This document shows, in pieces, positions 25,451 to 36,000 of a stretch of 64,000 nucleotides of DNA. The stretch's first letter is position 1; the number at the start of each line of letters is the position of its first letter. Source of the DNA: Edolisoma coerulescens (lineage: Eukaryota > Chordata > Aves > Passeriformes > Campephagidae). The DNA is taken from positions 1,088,191 through 1,152,190 of the forward strand of contig VWZW01007303.1 in assembly GCA_013397115.1 (NCBI GenBank), read 5' to 3'. The notes under the pieces are model-generated. The model was not told the origin of the DNA. It saw only the letters and a program-made list of their open reading frames with translations, and did no database searches. The position numbers and the translations under genes were made by a program.

Positions 25451-25458
25451 ATGGACAA

Positions 25459-25512
25459 GCTGATCTTCAAAGCTCCCTTCCAACGCAAACCATCCCATGA
25501 CTCTGTGAATGC
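25459..25512 (+). mobile_element. CR1 3' tail fragment
   Basis: GCTGATCTTCAAAGCTCCCT, then TCCAACGCAAACCATCCCATG and ACTCTGTGA, matches the end of CR1 (gatcttcaaggtcccttccaacccaaaccattctatgattctatga). Only about 50 bases remain. The typical tail repeat is degraded. Confidence 0.85.
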
Positions 25513-25519
25513 TGAGAAG

Positions 25520-26465
25520 GGTCCAGATTCTGTCCTCATTCTCATGATGGTCAGTCCCAAATAATCCCACTTTTTCTAAGAGGTGACAATGGGTTTATGC
25601 TGATGTTTGCGAGGTCAGAATATGACACCTTTCTTACGTGCTCTTACGTGCTGTGCTCTTTTTCATGATTTTAAGCCAAGCTTAGGAGTGTGGCCTGTTT
25701 CATTAGCACGAACAGCGGAGTTTGTTACTATGCCATGTGACGATTCCCCCATTACAATTTTTTAGAAGAGTGCCAAAGGATTGAATTAGGAACTTGTGAC
25801 ATTTACAAAGAGTTGTTAAATGCCTTAGTGGCTCCTGGATTTACAGCTACTGTGCTGGAGGGATATTACCAAGTTCTACATTCAACATCTGCAAAGCAAT
25901 GCCAAGCTACTATACCCATAATTTCCAGAGTGACTATTTCAGCTGGCATTCTACTGCATTTAAATTCTTGAATTGTCCCTCATTTGGCAGTCCTTTTTCT
26001 AGTGCTCTTATGGATGGTGTAGCCTAAAATCAGTGCTGTGCTCTGAGGTGGTACTGCTGCCTGTGTCCTATTCCACTCTGTGTGTGTGTGCTGTAACCTG
26101 TAATGGAGCATCACTGGCTCCAAATCTCAGTGTGATGTGAACCGACATACTCTGAGACTCATCTGCAATTAAACCACAAACACCTGGCATGAATTTAGCC
26201 ACTGGGTCAATATTCAGATATTATTTTCTGTAAACAAAGTTGGATTTTGCTATGCTGAATTTTTTTCAGAGGAGGTAGAACCTTACATTGTTAGAATTCA
26301 GGTGAAGAATTCCAATTGCTCACCCTGAAATTCTAGGAAGCTCCATGCCCTATTCTAAACATTCGCAGAAATTATGCATGTGTGTTTGGATCCAGACAGA
26401 AATTACAAATGCAGCAGATTAACTTAGAAAATAAGATCTCATCCTAACAGAAAATGGCATAGTAG
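25520..26465. other. Intergenic DNA before the LTR
   Basis: AT-rich single-copy sequence with a short GT run near 26083-26092. Nothing else is recognised. Confidence 0.5.
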
Positions 26466-26469
26466 ACCC

Positions 26470-26900
26470 TGATGCCCTGAGGTGGCCACCTAAAAATGGA
26501 GGCTAGACGAAAATAAGAGAGTAAAAGTAGGTATTTATTTGAAGGGCCTTCAAAGGTACACCCTGGGCAGTCAAAAGCCTCCACCCAAGATGGGCCCTGG
26601 GTCACGGGTTCTTCAAACTTTTATAAGTTTGGTCCATTTGCATATCAGAGTTAATTCTCCAATTATAACTTCAGTTAATGATGTAATTACCCCAAGTTTG
26701 CCCCTCCTCTTCAGAGGCTTTTAGTTTACACATTTTGGGGCCTGGGACAATCGAGGTGTCCTTGGAGAACAAACCCAGAGAGGTTTGTTATGTCTGACCA
26801 GCACGAGAGAACAGCAGCTCCCAGGGCACACGAAACTTCAGGGTTACACAATGGGCAGTACAGGATTTGAAAAATATAAAAGTTAAAACCTAAGGCATCA
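26470..26900 (-). mobile_element. Solo LTR of an endogenous retrovirus-like element
   Basis: The 431-bp segment has short inverted ends (TGATGCC at 26470 and GGCATCA at 26900). Read on the minus strand it has retroviral LTR order: TG start, a TATAAAA box (26625-26619), a polyadenylation signal AATAAA about 80 bases later (26539-26534), and an end in CA. No internal gag, pol or env sequence lies on either side, so it looks like a recombined solo LTR. Flanking bases (ACCC / CCCC) give only an imperfect 4-base duplication. It stands about 6 kb upstream of MYL10, antisense to it. Confidence 0.7.
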
Positions 26901-29900
26901 CCCCACCAAAAGCTAAATAAAAGACAGAAACATTCAGGCAAAATTTCCGGCAGGGAGAACCATTTTTCAAGTGGTGGGCTTGTTCCTTCATTCTTTGAAA
27001 GTTTTAAGTGAATGTAGCCTTTCTGTGGGGATACCTGGCCAGAATGTTGGCAGATGTCTAAACCTCACCTGCTTTCCCAGAGCTCTTTCTCTCTCCTTTA
27101 ACCTCCCTCCATTCCTGACTTCTGCTTTGCTAAACCCAAACTTCTCAGCAGAGTTTCTTGCTGCCAGGAAGAACAGGCTTTGCCAGCAGAAACTGACTAC
27201 ATTCTCATCAAATCCTATCTTGCAGCAATAAGGTTGTGATCTGTCCCACTGCTTCCAAGGCCTCCCAAACAGTTCATGAGGAGATGCCACCCCTGGAATG
27301 ACCAGCAGCACGATGTGGTAGTGCTGGAGTGTGGAACATGAGGGTGAGTCCACTGACCATCCTGGCTCAGAGTCACTGGGGGCTGAATTCTGTCACTGAG
27401 AAAGCCATGGCTTCAGTTGGCTTGGCCAAGCACCATCAACATAAGATAATAATAACCACAACAGCAATGCTTAAAAGTATGTTCTAGCTCAACCAGAAGA
27501 CATGGGCTTGTTACAATAATTGATACACAAAATGCTATGGCCTGTGTTAGAGGGGAGAAGAGGCTAGAGATGTTTGTTTTGATGGATTTTTCTGTAAAAC
27601 CCTACTGGAAATTACAGTGGATTTCATTATAATCCAACATCTCAATTATTTGGTTACTGTTGGGTCTCCTGTTTTGGTTCTGCTGGATGGATTCATGACA
27701 TGGCCAGAACAATCCATTTTCACTTGTTGTTGCCCAAGGCTCTCACAAATAAGGCTCATACCTGCTTTTTCCACTGAGGGTCTGGGCAGGATAAAGTAGC
27801 TAGGGAATAAAAAATAAAGAATTAATGCAAAAGGCTGGGATTTTGCTGCCTTGTACTCTAGCCTTGTCTAGGACAGACTTCCCATTGGGCCTATAGATGC
27901 AATTCTGTGCTTCTGCTCCCTGTCTGTGGAACAAGGGAAGAATCACAGTGTGTTTCAACCTTGTGGGTGCGTTGGGAAGACAGATTCAGCCTTGGTTTTG
28001 AAATACACATCTACTGTGGTAATTAGAACAATACAATAGCAAATAAAAACAGGAAGAAGAAAAGTACCTAAGCCACAAAAGGATTTGTTTGATGTGCAGC
28101 AAATGAGATATGGGACCACAGACTATGTGAAGAAGTTAAGAGAAATATTGAACAGCTGCTTTGCTACACAGTTCTACAAAATGAAATGACATCCTGCAGG
28201 AAAAATAGTGCAGGCTCCTTTACTGCCCAGGAGGGCCGAGCTAAGGTTACAGGGCTGTAACAGCGTTGTCGTTTCCGTACTCCCAGGAGCCGCGTTTTCC
28301 AACTTGATGGCTTTCCTAATGTAATTGCTCTTTATGTGATGATTTTTTTAGAGCCTGATCCTTGCTAGAGTAAATCAGGAGGAACACCCAGCAAATCCAA
28401 CCAAGCGATCTCAGTGCAAAAATTTGGGGAGCCACAGCAGAATCAGGCGTGCTCAGTCCATAACCACCTTCTCCAAATTCTGCAACAAATGCCCCACGCT
28501 GGAATGGCAAGTAGGTATCAGATGAAAACACAAAACAATGACAACAGTACATTTCTCAGTAGCCACATCATATTATGTCATTGATGTCAGGTTGAGTTAT
28601 ATTAGTCTGCTTTTCATTATGTTGTGTTATGCCTTTTGACATAATGCAACACACTGTAAGTAACATAAAGTGACCTCCAAGTATAAAAGAGTACACAGTT
28701 TTTGTCAGATTAGATAGTGGCTATGAATTCTCAGAGAGGGAGGGGGAGCTCACAGAAGGGGGTTTGCATTCAGTGTCCTGAACAACAAATGCACAGAACT
28801 TAATTAACAGTTACAGCAGCCCTGGCTGTTTCCAAAACGGTGTTTGTGTCTCTGCTCAACAGACAGAGGAGATTCACAGTGGGATTTGCACTGTTTAATT
28901 TATTTAAAATTCTGCAGAGGTATCTGTAATAGCTCCTCTTCTGTACCTGTTCTGCAGGAGCTTCGTACATGGTGAACATAAGACTCACTTGCCTGAGATT
29001 TGCCTTGTTGCCAGGCTCCAAAATACAGTATTGAGACTAGACTTTCTGAGCAGCACTGGGTAACCTGTCCTCTGTATGAAGAATTTAATCAGCTGCTGAG
29101 AGAACAACTGTACAGAGAAAAGAAAAGAGCATCATCATGGCTCTGAAAAGAATGGGAGCTCCTGATACATTTAAGGTGATTAATGAAAAGTGGGTGGTTC
29201 AAGGCAAGTTGCTAATTTTCTCTGGAGGGCTTGAAATCCACCTTATCTTGGTAGTTCTGTCTGGTGGCTTTGCTGGAATTAGCTCATGTTCTCCCTTTAG
29301 TACCTTGGTTTATACTCCTGACCCAGAGTTTGCTCAGCTCTGGGACTTGCACAGAAAGTGGAGTCCTTTGGTGTGAAGGCTGGAATGCAGCTCTCCTAAA
29401 GATGAGGGGATTGTTCCCACCTATGGGCAGGATGCTCCCAAACCTGATTAACTGCCACTTGTCTTCTTTTGAGGGCATCCACTCAAAGGCAGGCCAGAAA
29501 ACTTTCTGTGGGCAGGGGCAGAGTCATGTTGTGGTGTGAAGTTGGTCTCAAAACGTGGCCTGCAATAGCCCCAACACTTACAGAAGTTCTTCCTATCCAT
29601 TTCCTACGTAACATATTCGGCATCAGTGGATTTTTTTCTGGCTGCAAAAAAAGGCCACATTTCATTTGGCACCGCATCTGGCATCCCATCTCCCCGCAAG
29701 GATTGTCCCGGAGACCTGTCATCTGCCCTTTTAGATCGTGAATATTGTACAGATCAGAAACATTGTCATGATCAGTCTCAAAGATGGAAATTGCAAATGC
29801 ACCTGAATACATTTGATGTGGGCTTCCTGAGCAGTAAGAGATGTGGAATGTCACTTAAAAAGGTCTTTTAAGATTAATGTTACTAACAGGAATAAAGTGT

Positions 29901-31410
29901 AACATTTTGTGTGAAAATGGTGCACAGGTGAGCACTTAGAACAGCACAGGAAACCAGAATCCAATGTGTCATGTGCATTTTCTTTATCATTTCTCCATCT
30001 ATAAATGTAGCATAAATTATTATCTACCTAATTTCCAGGTACACAACATTCCTTTAAGGTGTGTATGGGATGCTGCCCTTGTTCATTAGGCCATTAAATA
30101 TTAGAGAATGAGCAGTTACCTCTCCTGAGCAGTGTGCAATAAACCAGCTCTGCTCTCCATCCTGCCAAGAGACCTGTGCAATCAGACCCCTGTGACACTG
30201 ACACCCACAGTGCTCTGCAGGACTGCAGAGCTCTACCTTGAAGTATCATTTCGTGGCATCAGAGAGTCCAGAATTAAACATGAAACATTCTGCTAATCCT
30301 TGTTATGTTGACAACGAAAGCTGTTACCCCGTACTTGATCAGCTCATAAAGAAAACCATTCCCCTTGGTAGGACATCCGACTGTGCTCATGGTCAGACAG
30401 AGACTCAACACTGGAAAATCTCACTGAGATTTGCAGCCAGGCTACATCTCAGGAGACTTCCTATTATTATTTTCTTTACTAATAAATCATTATGTTGTCT
30501 CCTTCCCAGAACAGAGAGTTCAAATAAACCTGTCCCTGTGACAATCTGATTCTCTGAAGGAGTGTCCTGTTCTGTTGAGTCATGTGAGAGGAAAATACAA
30601 AGAAGTAGAAAGACAGATCAAAAAGGGGTAGGAGAAAGGGCCCTGGAGGCAGACTTAAGTTTGGTATTTAATATTTCAGGTAAAATATTCACTTAGCATC
30701 AATTATCTTGTTGGGCTCTTTTTTTTTTTTTTCCAAATGAAATTGCTTTCTGAATCAGCCAGCTCTCTAATTACCAGATTGAATGATTGAAATTTTTAGG
30801 GCAATTAAATTCAAACCTTTCTTTTTCAGTCCGTATGTTATTCCCCCCTTCTCTCCCTCCCCTCTCCAGTCTGGAGCCTTTCTATAATTTGGAGGCAGTT
30901 GCAGAAGCAAGCAGACCTTTAAAGCCAAGATGTATGTCTCCCTTAATTCCTCTGTGGATTTGTTTCACAGACTAAGCAGAGAGGGTTCTGGTCTCTCAGG
31001 ACATGTGCTTTACAAACACACAGCACCGTGTGGGTTTTATCCTAACGTGTCATGTCATTTAAAAACAGCTTGGAAGGATTCATTTAATATAGAAATTCTG
31101 TGAAAAGATAAAGATCAATGCAGAAAATACAGGCACTATTGGAAAATGCCTGCAGATCAAGCTACAAGACTAAGGAGCAAATTGATAATAATAATGATGA
31201 TTGATGGTATATTAGATAAGAGAAAACAAAACTCCCAACAAAACAATACAAAGGTCTGTTAACAGAGCTGCTGGGACAAAACCATGAAATGGCTGGGTGG
31301 AAGGATAAGGATTCTTCCAAGAAAGGACACAAAATTCACAGGATGGAATCCCAGGTCCAGTGGACTCGGTGACAAAGTTGCTGCTCATTTGTCTGTGTTG
31401 TTGGGATTAG
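26901..31410. other. Intergenic DNA between LTR and palindromic repeat copy B
   Basis: No gene recognised. A few simple AT-rich stretches are present, including T-run 30718-30732 and an ATA/ATG run at 31184-31205. Confidence 0.5.
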
Positions 31411-31414
31411 GGCA

Positions 31415-31545
31415 CTGATCCTGCAGAACGAGTGACCGGATTCTCACATGAAGGTTTGTGAGCTGTTCCATGGATTTCAGTGGGACTATTCCTCCCTAAA
31501 AGTTAAGTGGATGCTTAGCAGCTTTGATGAATCAGGATCTAGCCC
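31415..31545 (+). repeat. Ancient palindromic amniote repeat, copy B
   Basis: Begins CTGATCCTGCAGAACGAGTG. The centre reads GGATTTCAGTGGGACTATTC, then AAAAGTTAAGTGGATGCTTAG, ending AATCAGGATCTAGCCC. It has the same order of blocks as copy A, plus the left arm, which is the rough inverse complement of the right arm. No coding capacity. Confidence 0.55.
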
Positions 31546-31549
31546 AGTG

Positions 31550-32735
31550 AACATGATACAACTTTATCACAATGAACCTTGGGAATTGTGTAGGATTTTC
31601 CTCAGAAACCTCACTCGGAGTTTTTCAGGTTTCCAGACCCAGCCTAGGACACAAACCTGGGGTTGCTCTCCAGCAGGCGCCTGCAGGCAGAGGGACTGAG
31701 GGATTTATCTTTATGCTCTGTTACACTGGGGATTGGTATAATGTCAGTAAGTCAGAACGATGAACACCAGGCTAACTTCCAACGTGCATCCACGGCAATT
31801 TCACTAAAGCCAGATGAGCTGTATTATACCTATTTATTACTTAATTATCCCTGTAGGTGTTTGAGGTGCCCCGCAACAGCTAAAGCAGTCCTTGCCCTGA
31901 AGAGCACGCAGTGAGATCTAAGATTAGAGATGACAGCACCGCGAGGGGCTGGACCTGGAGAAAGAACAAGGTCCTTGTTCAACCAGAAACTTAAATGCAC
32001 ATCTGTCTCAAAGTTCAGTTAATTGGTTAAGCACTGCTGTGACTCAAGGTTGGGGTGACTGATGGAGACAAGAATTTCAGATGCAGGTTCCTGAAATCCT
32101 ACTGTTTCTGCTGTATTTACTGCTCTGATATTCCTGTATAGATACTCTCAGGGACACAGACCAGACCTTTAGGAACCATGATTTCATGTCAGTGGAATTA
32201 TGCAATTTCATACTGGTTAATGTTTTGGCCCACTGCAGTAATTCCAATCCAATGGAATGTGTATTAATGTCTGTGAGCATTCCCTGGGAGACACAGCCCT
32301 TGTGGCTCCTACGCTGCCTCCTGTTTCCTCCTGCTCCCACTGCCACATTCATGACCACATGGCTCTTTTGTCATGCTTTGAAGTCCGTGACTCTCCACCA
32401 GTTTGCCATATCGTGGGATAATGGCCCCAAGATTCAGGGAAAAGAGACCTGATCTGAGTCACTTTATTGCCATCTGCAGAGCGGTGCTTTTCCACCCCCA
32501 GGTATAGATGCACCTCTGCAGAGCCTCAGACATTTTGCCGGAGCTCTGAATGCCTGCACCAGGCTCTGGAGCTACTGAAGTGGCCAGGCTTTATTGCTGG
32601 TTTCCCCAGCGTTTTCTCAAGGAGTGTGTTTCCCTTCCTGCTTTTTCAGGATGCCATGTCCACTTAAAATCTTCCAGTGCGTGCCCTGTGTTCATTATTT
32701 AGCAGCACATGGGAAAACCCCTTCAGCTTGAGCTT
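31550..32735. other. Intergenic DNA directly upstream of the MYL10 promoter
   Basis: No gene or repeat recognised in 1.2 kb. It may hold distal promoter elements, but no clustered motif stands out by eye. Confidence 0.5.
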
Positions 32736-32899
32736 GCTGTGAGTGCTGTACAGTTGTATCCCAACTGCCTCCTCTACTTATCTGCTGTATTATTTCTGTG
32801 AAAGCAAAAGCTGTGCATGGAACAGATGCTTGGAATGGTATTGGGATCCAATTACTGCACTTTTCCAACCTTACATCTATTGTCTAAACTTGGAGCAGG

Positions 32900-32911
32900 C
32901 ATATTTTTATT
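32900..32911 (+). promoter_or_regulatory. MEF2-like A/T-rich element
   Basis: CATATTTTTATT lies about 15 bases upstream of the TATA box, near -50 from the inferred start site. It approximates but does not exactly match the MEF2 consensus YTAWWWWTAR. The position corresponds to HF-1b/MEF2 in the MYL2 promoter. Confidence 0.4.
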
Positions 32912-32923
32912 CCTTGGTGACAC

Positions 32924-32931
32924 TATATAAA
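32924..32931 (+). promoter_or_regulatory. TATA box of MYL10
   Basis: TATATAAA, followed by AGAG, sits 69-76 bases before the proposed start codon. It predicts transcription starting near 32952-32958 and a 5' untranslated exon part of about 45 bases. Confidence 0.6.
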
Positions 32932-32999
32932 GAGACAATTGGCATTATGTTTGCTGGCTGACTGGTTGGCAGAGAAGGGGTGGAAGGAGCAGGAGCACC

Positions 33000-33002
33000 A
33001 TG
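33000..33002 (+). CDS. MYL10: MYL10 exon 1, Met-only coding part
   Basis: Exon 2 begins directly with Ala-Pro-Lys-Lys after a splice acceptor, so the initiator Met must sit alone at the end of an upstream exon, as in other sarcomeric regulatory light chain genes. At 33000 an ATG in good Kozak context (GCACCATGG) is followed at once by a GTAGGT donor at 33003. It lies about 75 bases downstream of a TATA box. The 5' untranslated part would run from about 32954 to 32999. This is the best candidate I found by eye; a different first exon further upstream cannot be excluded without transcripts. Confidence 0.72.
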
Positions 33003-36000
33003 GTAGGTTTGATCCTTCCCCATGTCTGTTTATTTCTGTATTTCTTTCTGACTCTAATGATTCAAACAGAGCCGGAATGATCACACTGCATCCCATGAAA
33101 TCTCGTCTTGGCATCACATCCAGAATTGCAGATATACCCCACAGAGTGAGCTGGGAACTCCCGAGGACTCCTCTGCATGTATTTAACAAAGGAGGAAGGC
33201 AGAGAACGCAGATGAACGTGCTGAAAGGAAGAGCTTGTGCAGCTCTGTCCCAGACCCACACACCAGGGCAGCAAAGCCTGGCACGGCTGGTGCGAGGCAG
33301 AATTAAGGTCTGCTGTGGTGTGATGGGGACTGAGGGAAAGGGGCAGCTCTGGAACTGTGACTGTGTTGCTCTTGTGCCTGTGGGGAGAAGTAGGAAGCAC
33401 TGCAGAAATGTCTGTGTCTTGTCTTTGCCCTGCTCGCTGTTGGCTTTTAGCTCTGGGACCCCGACAGCCACTTGATGTGATCCCATGGAGCAAAGACCTC
33501 CTGCTAAGGAACCGTGGGCAGACTGGGCAGATCTTTATCTCCTGCAAATTCAGAGGAATGACTACAACAATATTAGAAAAAAATTAGCAGGTGATTTTCT
33601 CTGTGTTCATTTTGCTCCTTTTTGCAGGTTCTTTTCAGGCTCTCTGAGAGCAGTGCTGCCCAGCGGCTCCCTGGGGCTATGGAATATTTGATTGTGGAGA
33701 ACACCAGAGAGGGAGTTGTATATGAAAAGCTTTCTCAAAGCTTAGTTCAAACTTGATCCCATTTAAGCAGGTGATGAATGTGATCCACGTGCTGTTCTGA
33801 GCAGGGCAAAACCACATTCAATGGCATTTCTAAAATCCATGCACAAAACAGGTTCCAGTTTCAGCCAGTGCAAGCCCAGTGTCAGTGTTTTCACACTAAT
33901 CATGTTCCTCTGCAGTGTTTCAGAAGGGAGCAGTGCCTTGTGCTGATTATGCCTCTCCAGTTGTGGATTTACAGGTTTCCCTTTAATCAGCGTGTGGGGT
34001 GGGGAGCAAGTGCTGGGTCTTAGCTTTTCTTTTTTCTCCTCTTTTTATTTCTCCAAAATTTCATTTATCAGTTTTTTCCCTGCCTGTTTAGTTCAATGAC
34101 ACACCAACACTCATTGGTGTTTGAAGATATTCCAGGACATTCTGTGATGAAATGCTTAAGTTAGGAGACGTGAAAATATAGTGAGAGACTCGTCTGTCTC
34201 CTCGCTCCCGGCTCAACTGACGATCCTCTGTGGTGGTTCTTTTCATTGTGCCTTTTGTTTTGGGAAAATTCCTTCTGAGGTACCTTACTATACAGGGACA
34301 CATGAAACAGATTTAAAATGGAAAGAAAAAAATAGCCTTAATGAGAGAAAGCTGAAGAATATCTTTACATAAGGAAGTGATCATTTTTTATTAATCAGAG
34401 GGAAATGTATATGTAATTATGCTAGATGAACTCTGTGGGGAGGTTTTTTTCTCTCTTTATGATGTCTTAAGGGATTTATAAATATTACAGAGGTTTTATA
34501 GCATCATAATATTTCAGATGTGCAGTAAAGCTACTTTCAAAGGATTAGTGCAGACAAAGCAGCATAGTAAAAAATAATTACAAGTCAGCCAGTGCTACTA
34601 GGCTCTGACATCCAGGGCTGATGAGAGTGAGAGAGGCAGGGTTCAGGGAGATAATTTTTCTAACAAGAGCAGACCACACAAGTGCTGTGGAATGGAGTTC
34701 TGAGAACTGTCTACGGCTCTCCGTTTATTCCAGGGAATTTCAGACAAGTTGGGTCTGTGATGTCTCCCCGCATGCTCTGTGCTGATGGGAGAAGGAAGGG
34801 CAGAGGCACAGGGAAGGAGAGGGAAGCCTTTTTCTTATTCCCCAAACATTCCCGTGTTTGTTCAGTTCGAGTGACACCTCGTAGCACATTCTGTATGCTG
34901 AGGGGAACTATGTGCCCAAAAATAGCCTGCATTCTGATCCAATGTGCTCTGCAAGCTGGAATGTGCCACCTGGACTGAGACAGGCACTGACCACAGCACA
35001 GCCATGCTGACTGACCCCACCAGCTGAAATGGGGCTGTCTGTGGGACTGCTGACTTGTTCGTGTGTGTCCATGTGTGTGTCCGTGTGCATGTCCATATGC
35101 GTGTCCATGTGTGTGTCCATGTGTGTGTCCCTGTGTGTGTCCACATGTGTGTGCCTGTGTGTGTCCACGTGTGTGTGCCTGTGTGTACCTGTGTGTGTCT
35201 GTGTNCTGTGTGTACCTGTGTGTGTCCCTGTGTGTGTCCACGTGTGTGTGCCTGTGTGTACCTGTGTGTGTCTGTGTGTGTGTCCATGTGTGTGTCCGTG
35301 TGTGTGTCCGTGTGTGTGTGCCTGTGTGTGTCCCCAAACCAAACCAAGTGTCCGCGTGTGTCCCCATGTGTGTCCCTGTNGTGTGTGTCCATGTGTGTGT
35401 CCATGTGTGTCCCTGTGTGTCCCTGTGTGTGTCCCTGTGTGTGTCCGTGTGTGTGAGAGCCCTGTGTGTGCAGACAGGGACTGCTCATCTGTTCACATGA
35501 AGGAGAAGAAAATTTGTCGGGTGGGAAAAGCAGCTGTTGAATTTTGGGTCATCGAGGTGGAGGAGTCTGCGGCTGGAGAGGCTGGAGAGGCTGGAGAGGT
35601 TATCTGCTGCTCCGGGATAGGTCTGGGGAGACAATGCCTTCCCTCTGCGTGTCTGCAGGAGAAGAAGGAGGCTGTGACTGGGAAGGGGTTTCTGCGGGGT
35701 GGAGGAGAACGCTTTAGTGTCCGGGAGTGTGAAGCAGGGAGGCTGCAGTCCAACAGATTTTTGTATCTAACAGGGATCAAAGGTGTGTCTTGTGGGTGTG
35801 TGCAGGCTGGGACTACACACAAAATGGAGTGAGGATGAGAAGGGAGGGATCTGTTTGTGACTGCGGAGTAGGTAATAAAAAGATCTTCTGTTTCTCAGTT
35901 CTGATAACGTGGGGTTTATTTGAATGATATGAGGCTGGTGCCTGTTTGAAATGCAAATTGTGCCCTTAGAGCAGTTTGTGTTGCTTACTCCTCTAGACTG

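Larger units (their letters stand above)
32740..32953 (+). promoter_or_regulatory. Putative MYL10 core and proximal promoter
   Basis: This stretch ends at a plausible start site about 30 bases below the TATA box. It holds a GATA-type site CTTATCT (32777-32783, AGATAAG on the other strand), E-box-like CAGTTG (32751-32756) and CAGATG (32824-32829), an M-CAT-like GGAATG (32832-32837, CATTCC on the other strand) and an A/T-rich MEF2-like site (32901-32910). This combination and order resemble striated-muscle light-chain promoters, including the HF-1b/MEF2 site just above the TATA in MYL2. Motif calls are by eye; activity is inferred. Confidence 0.55.

Noticed and set aside
28610..28660. A weak palindrome around TTATGTTGTGTTATG and CATAATGCAACACA.
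   Set aside because: Pairing needs gaps and mismatches, with no further support for a functional hairpin.
32939..33547. Long overlapping open frames on both strands around the start of intron 1.
   Set aside because: They overlap the proposed MYL10 first exon and intron, are open in several frames at once, and match no family I know.
34711..35500. Open frames of Cys-Val or Thr-His repeats on both strands, resembling a His- or Cys-rich protein.
   Set aside because: They arise from the GT-rich minisatellite and include undefined bases. The flanks are intronic.
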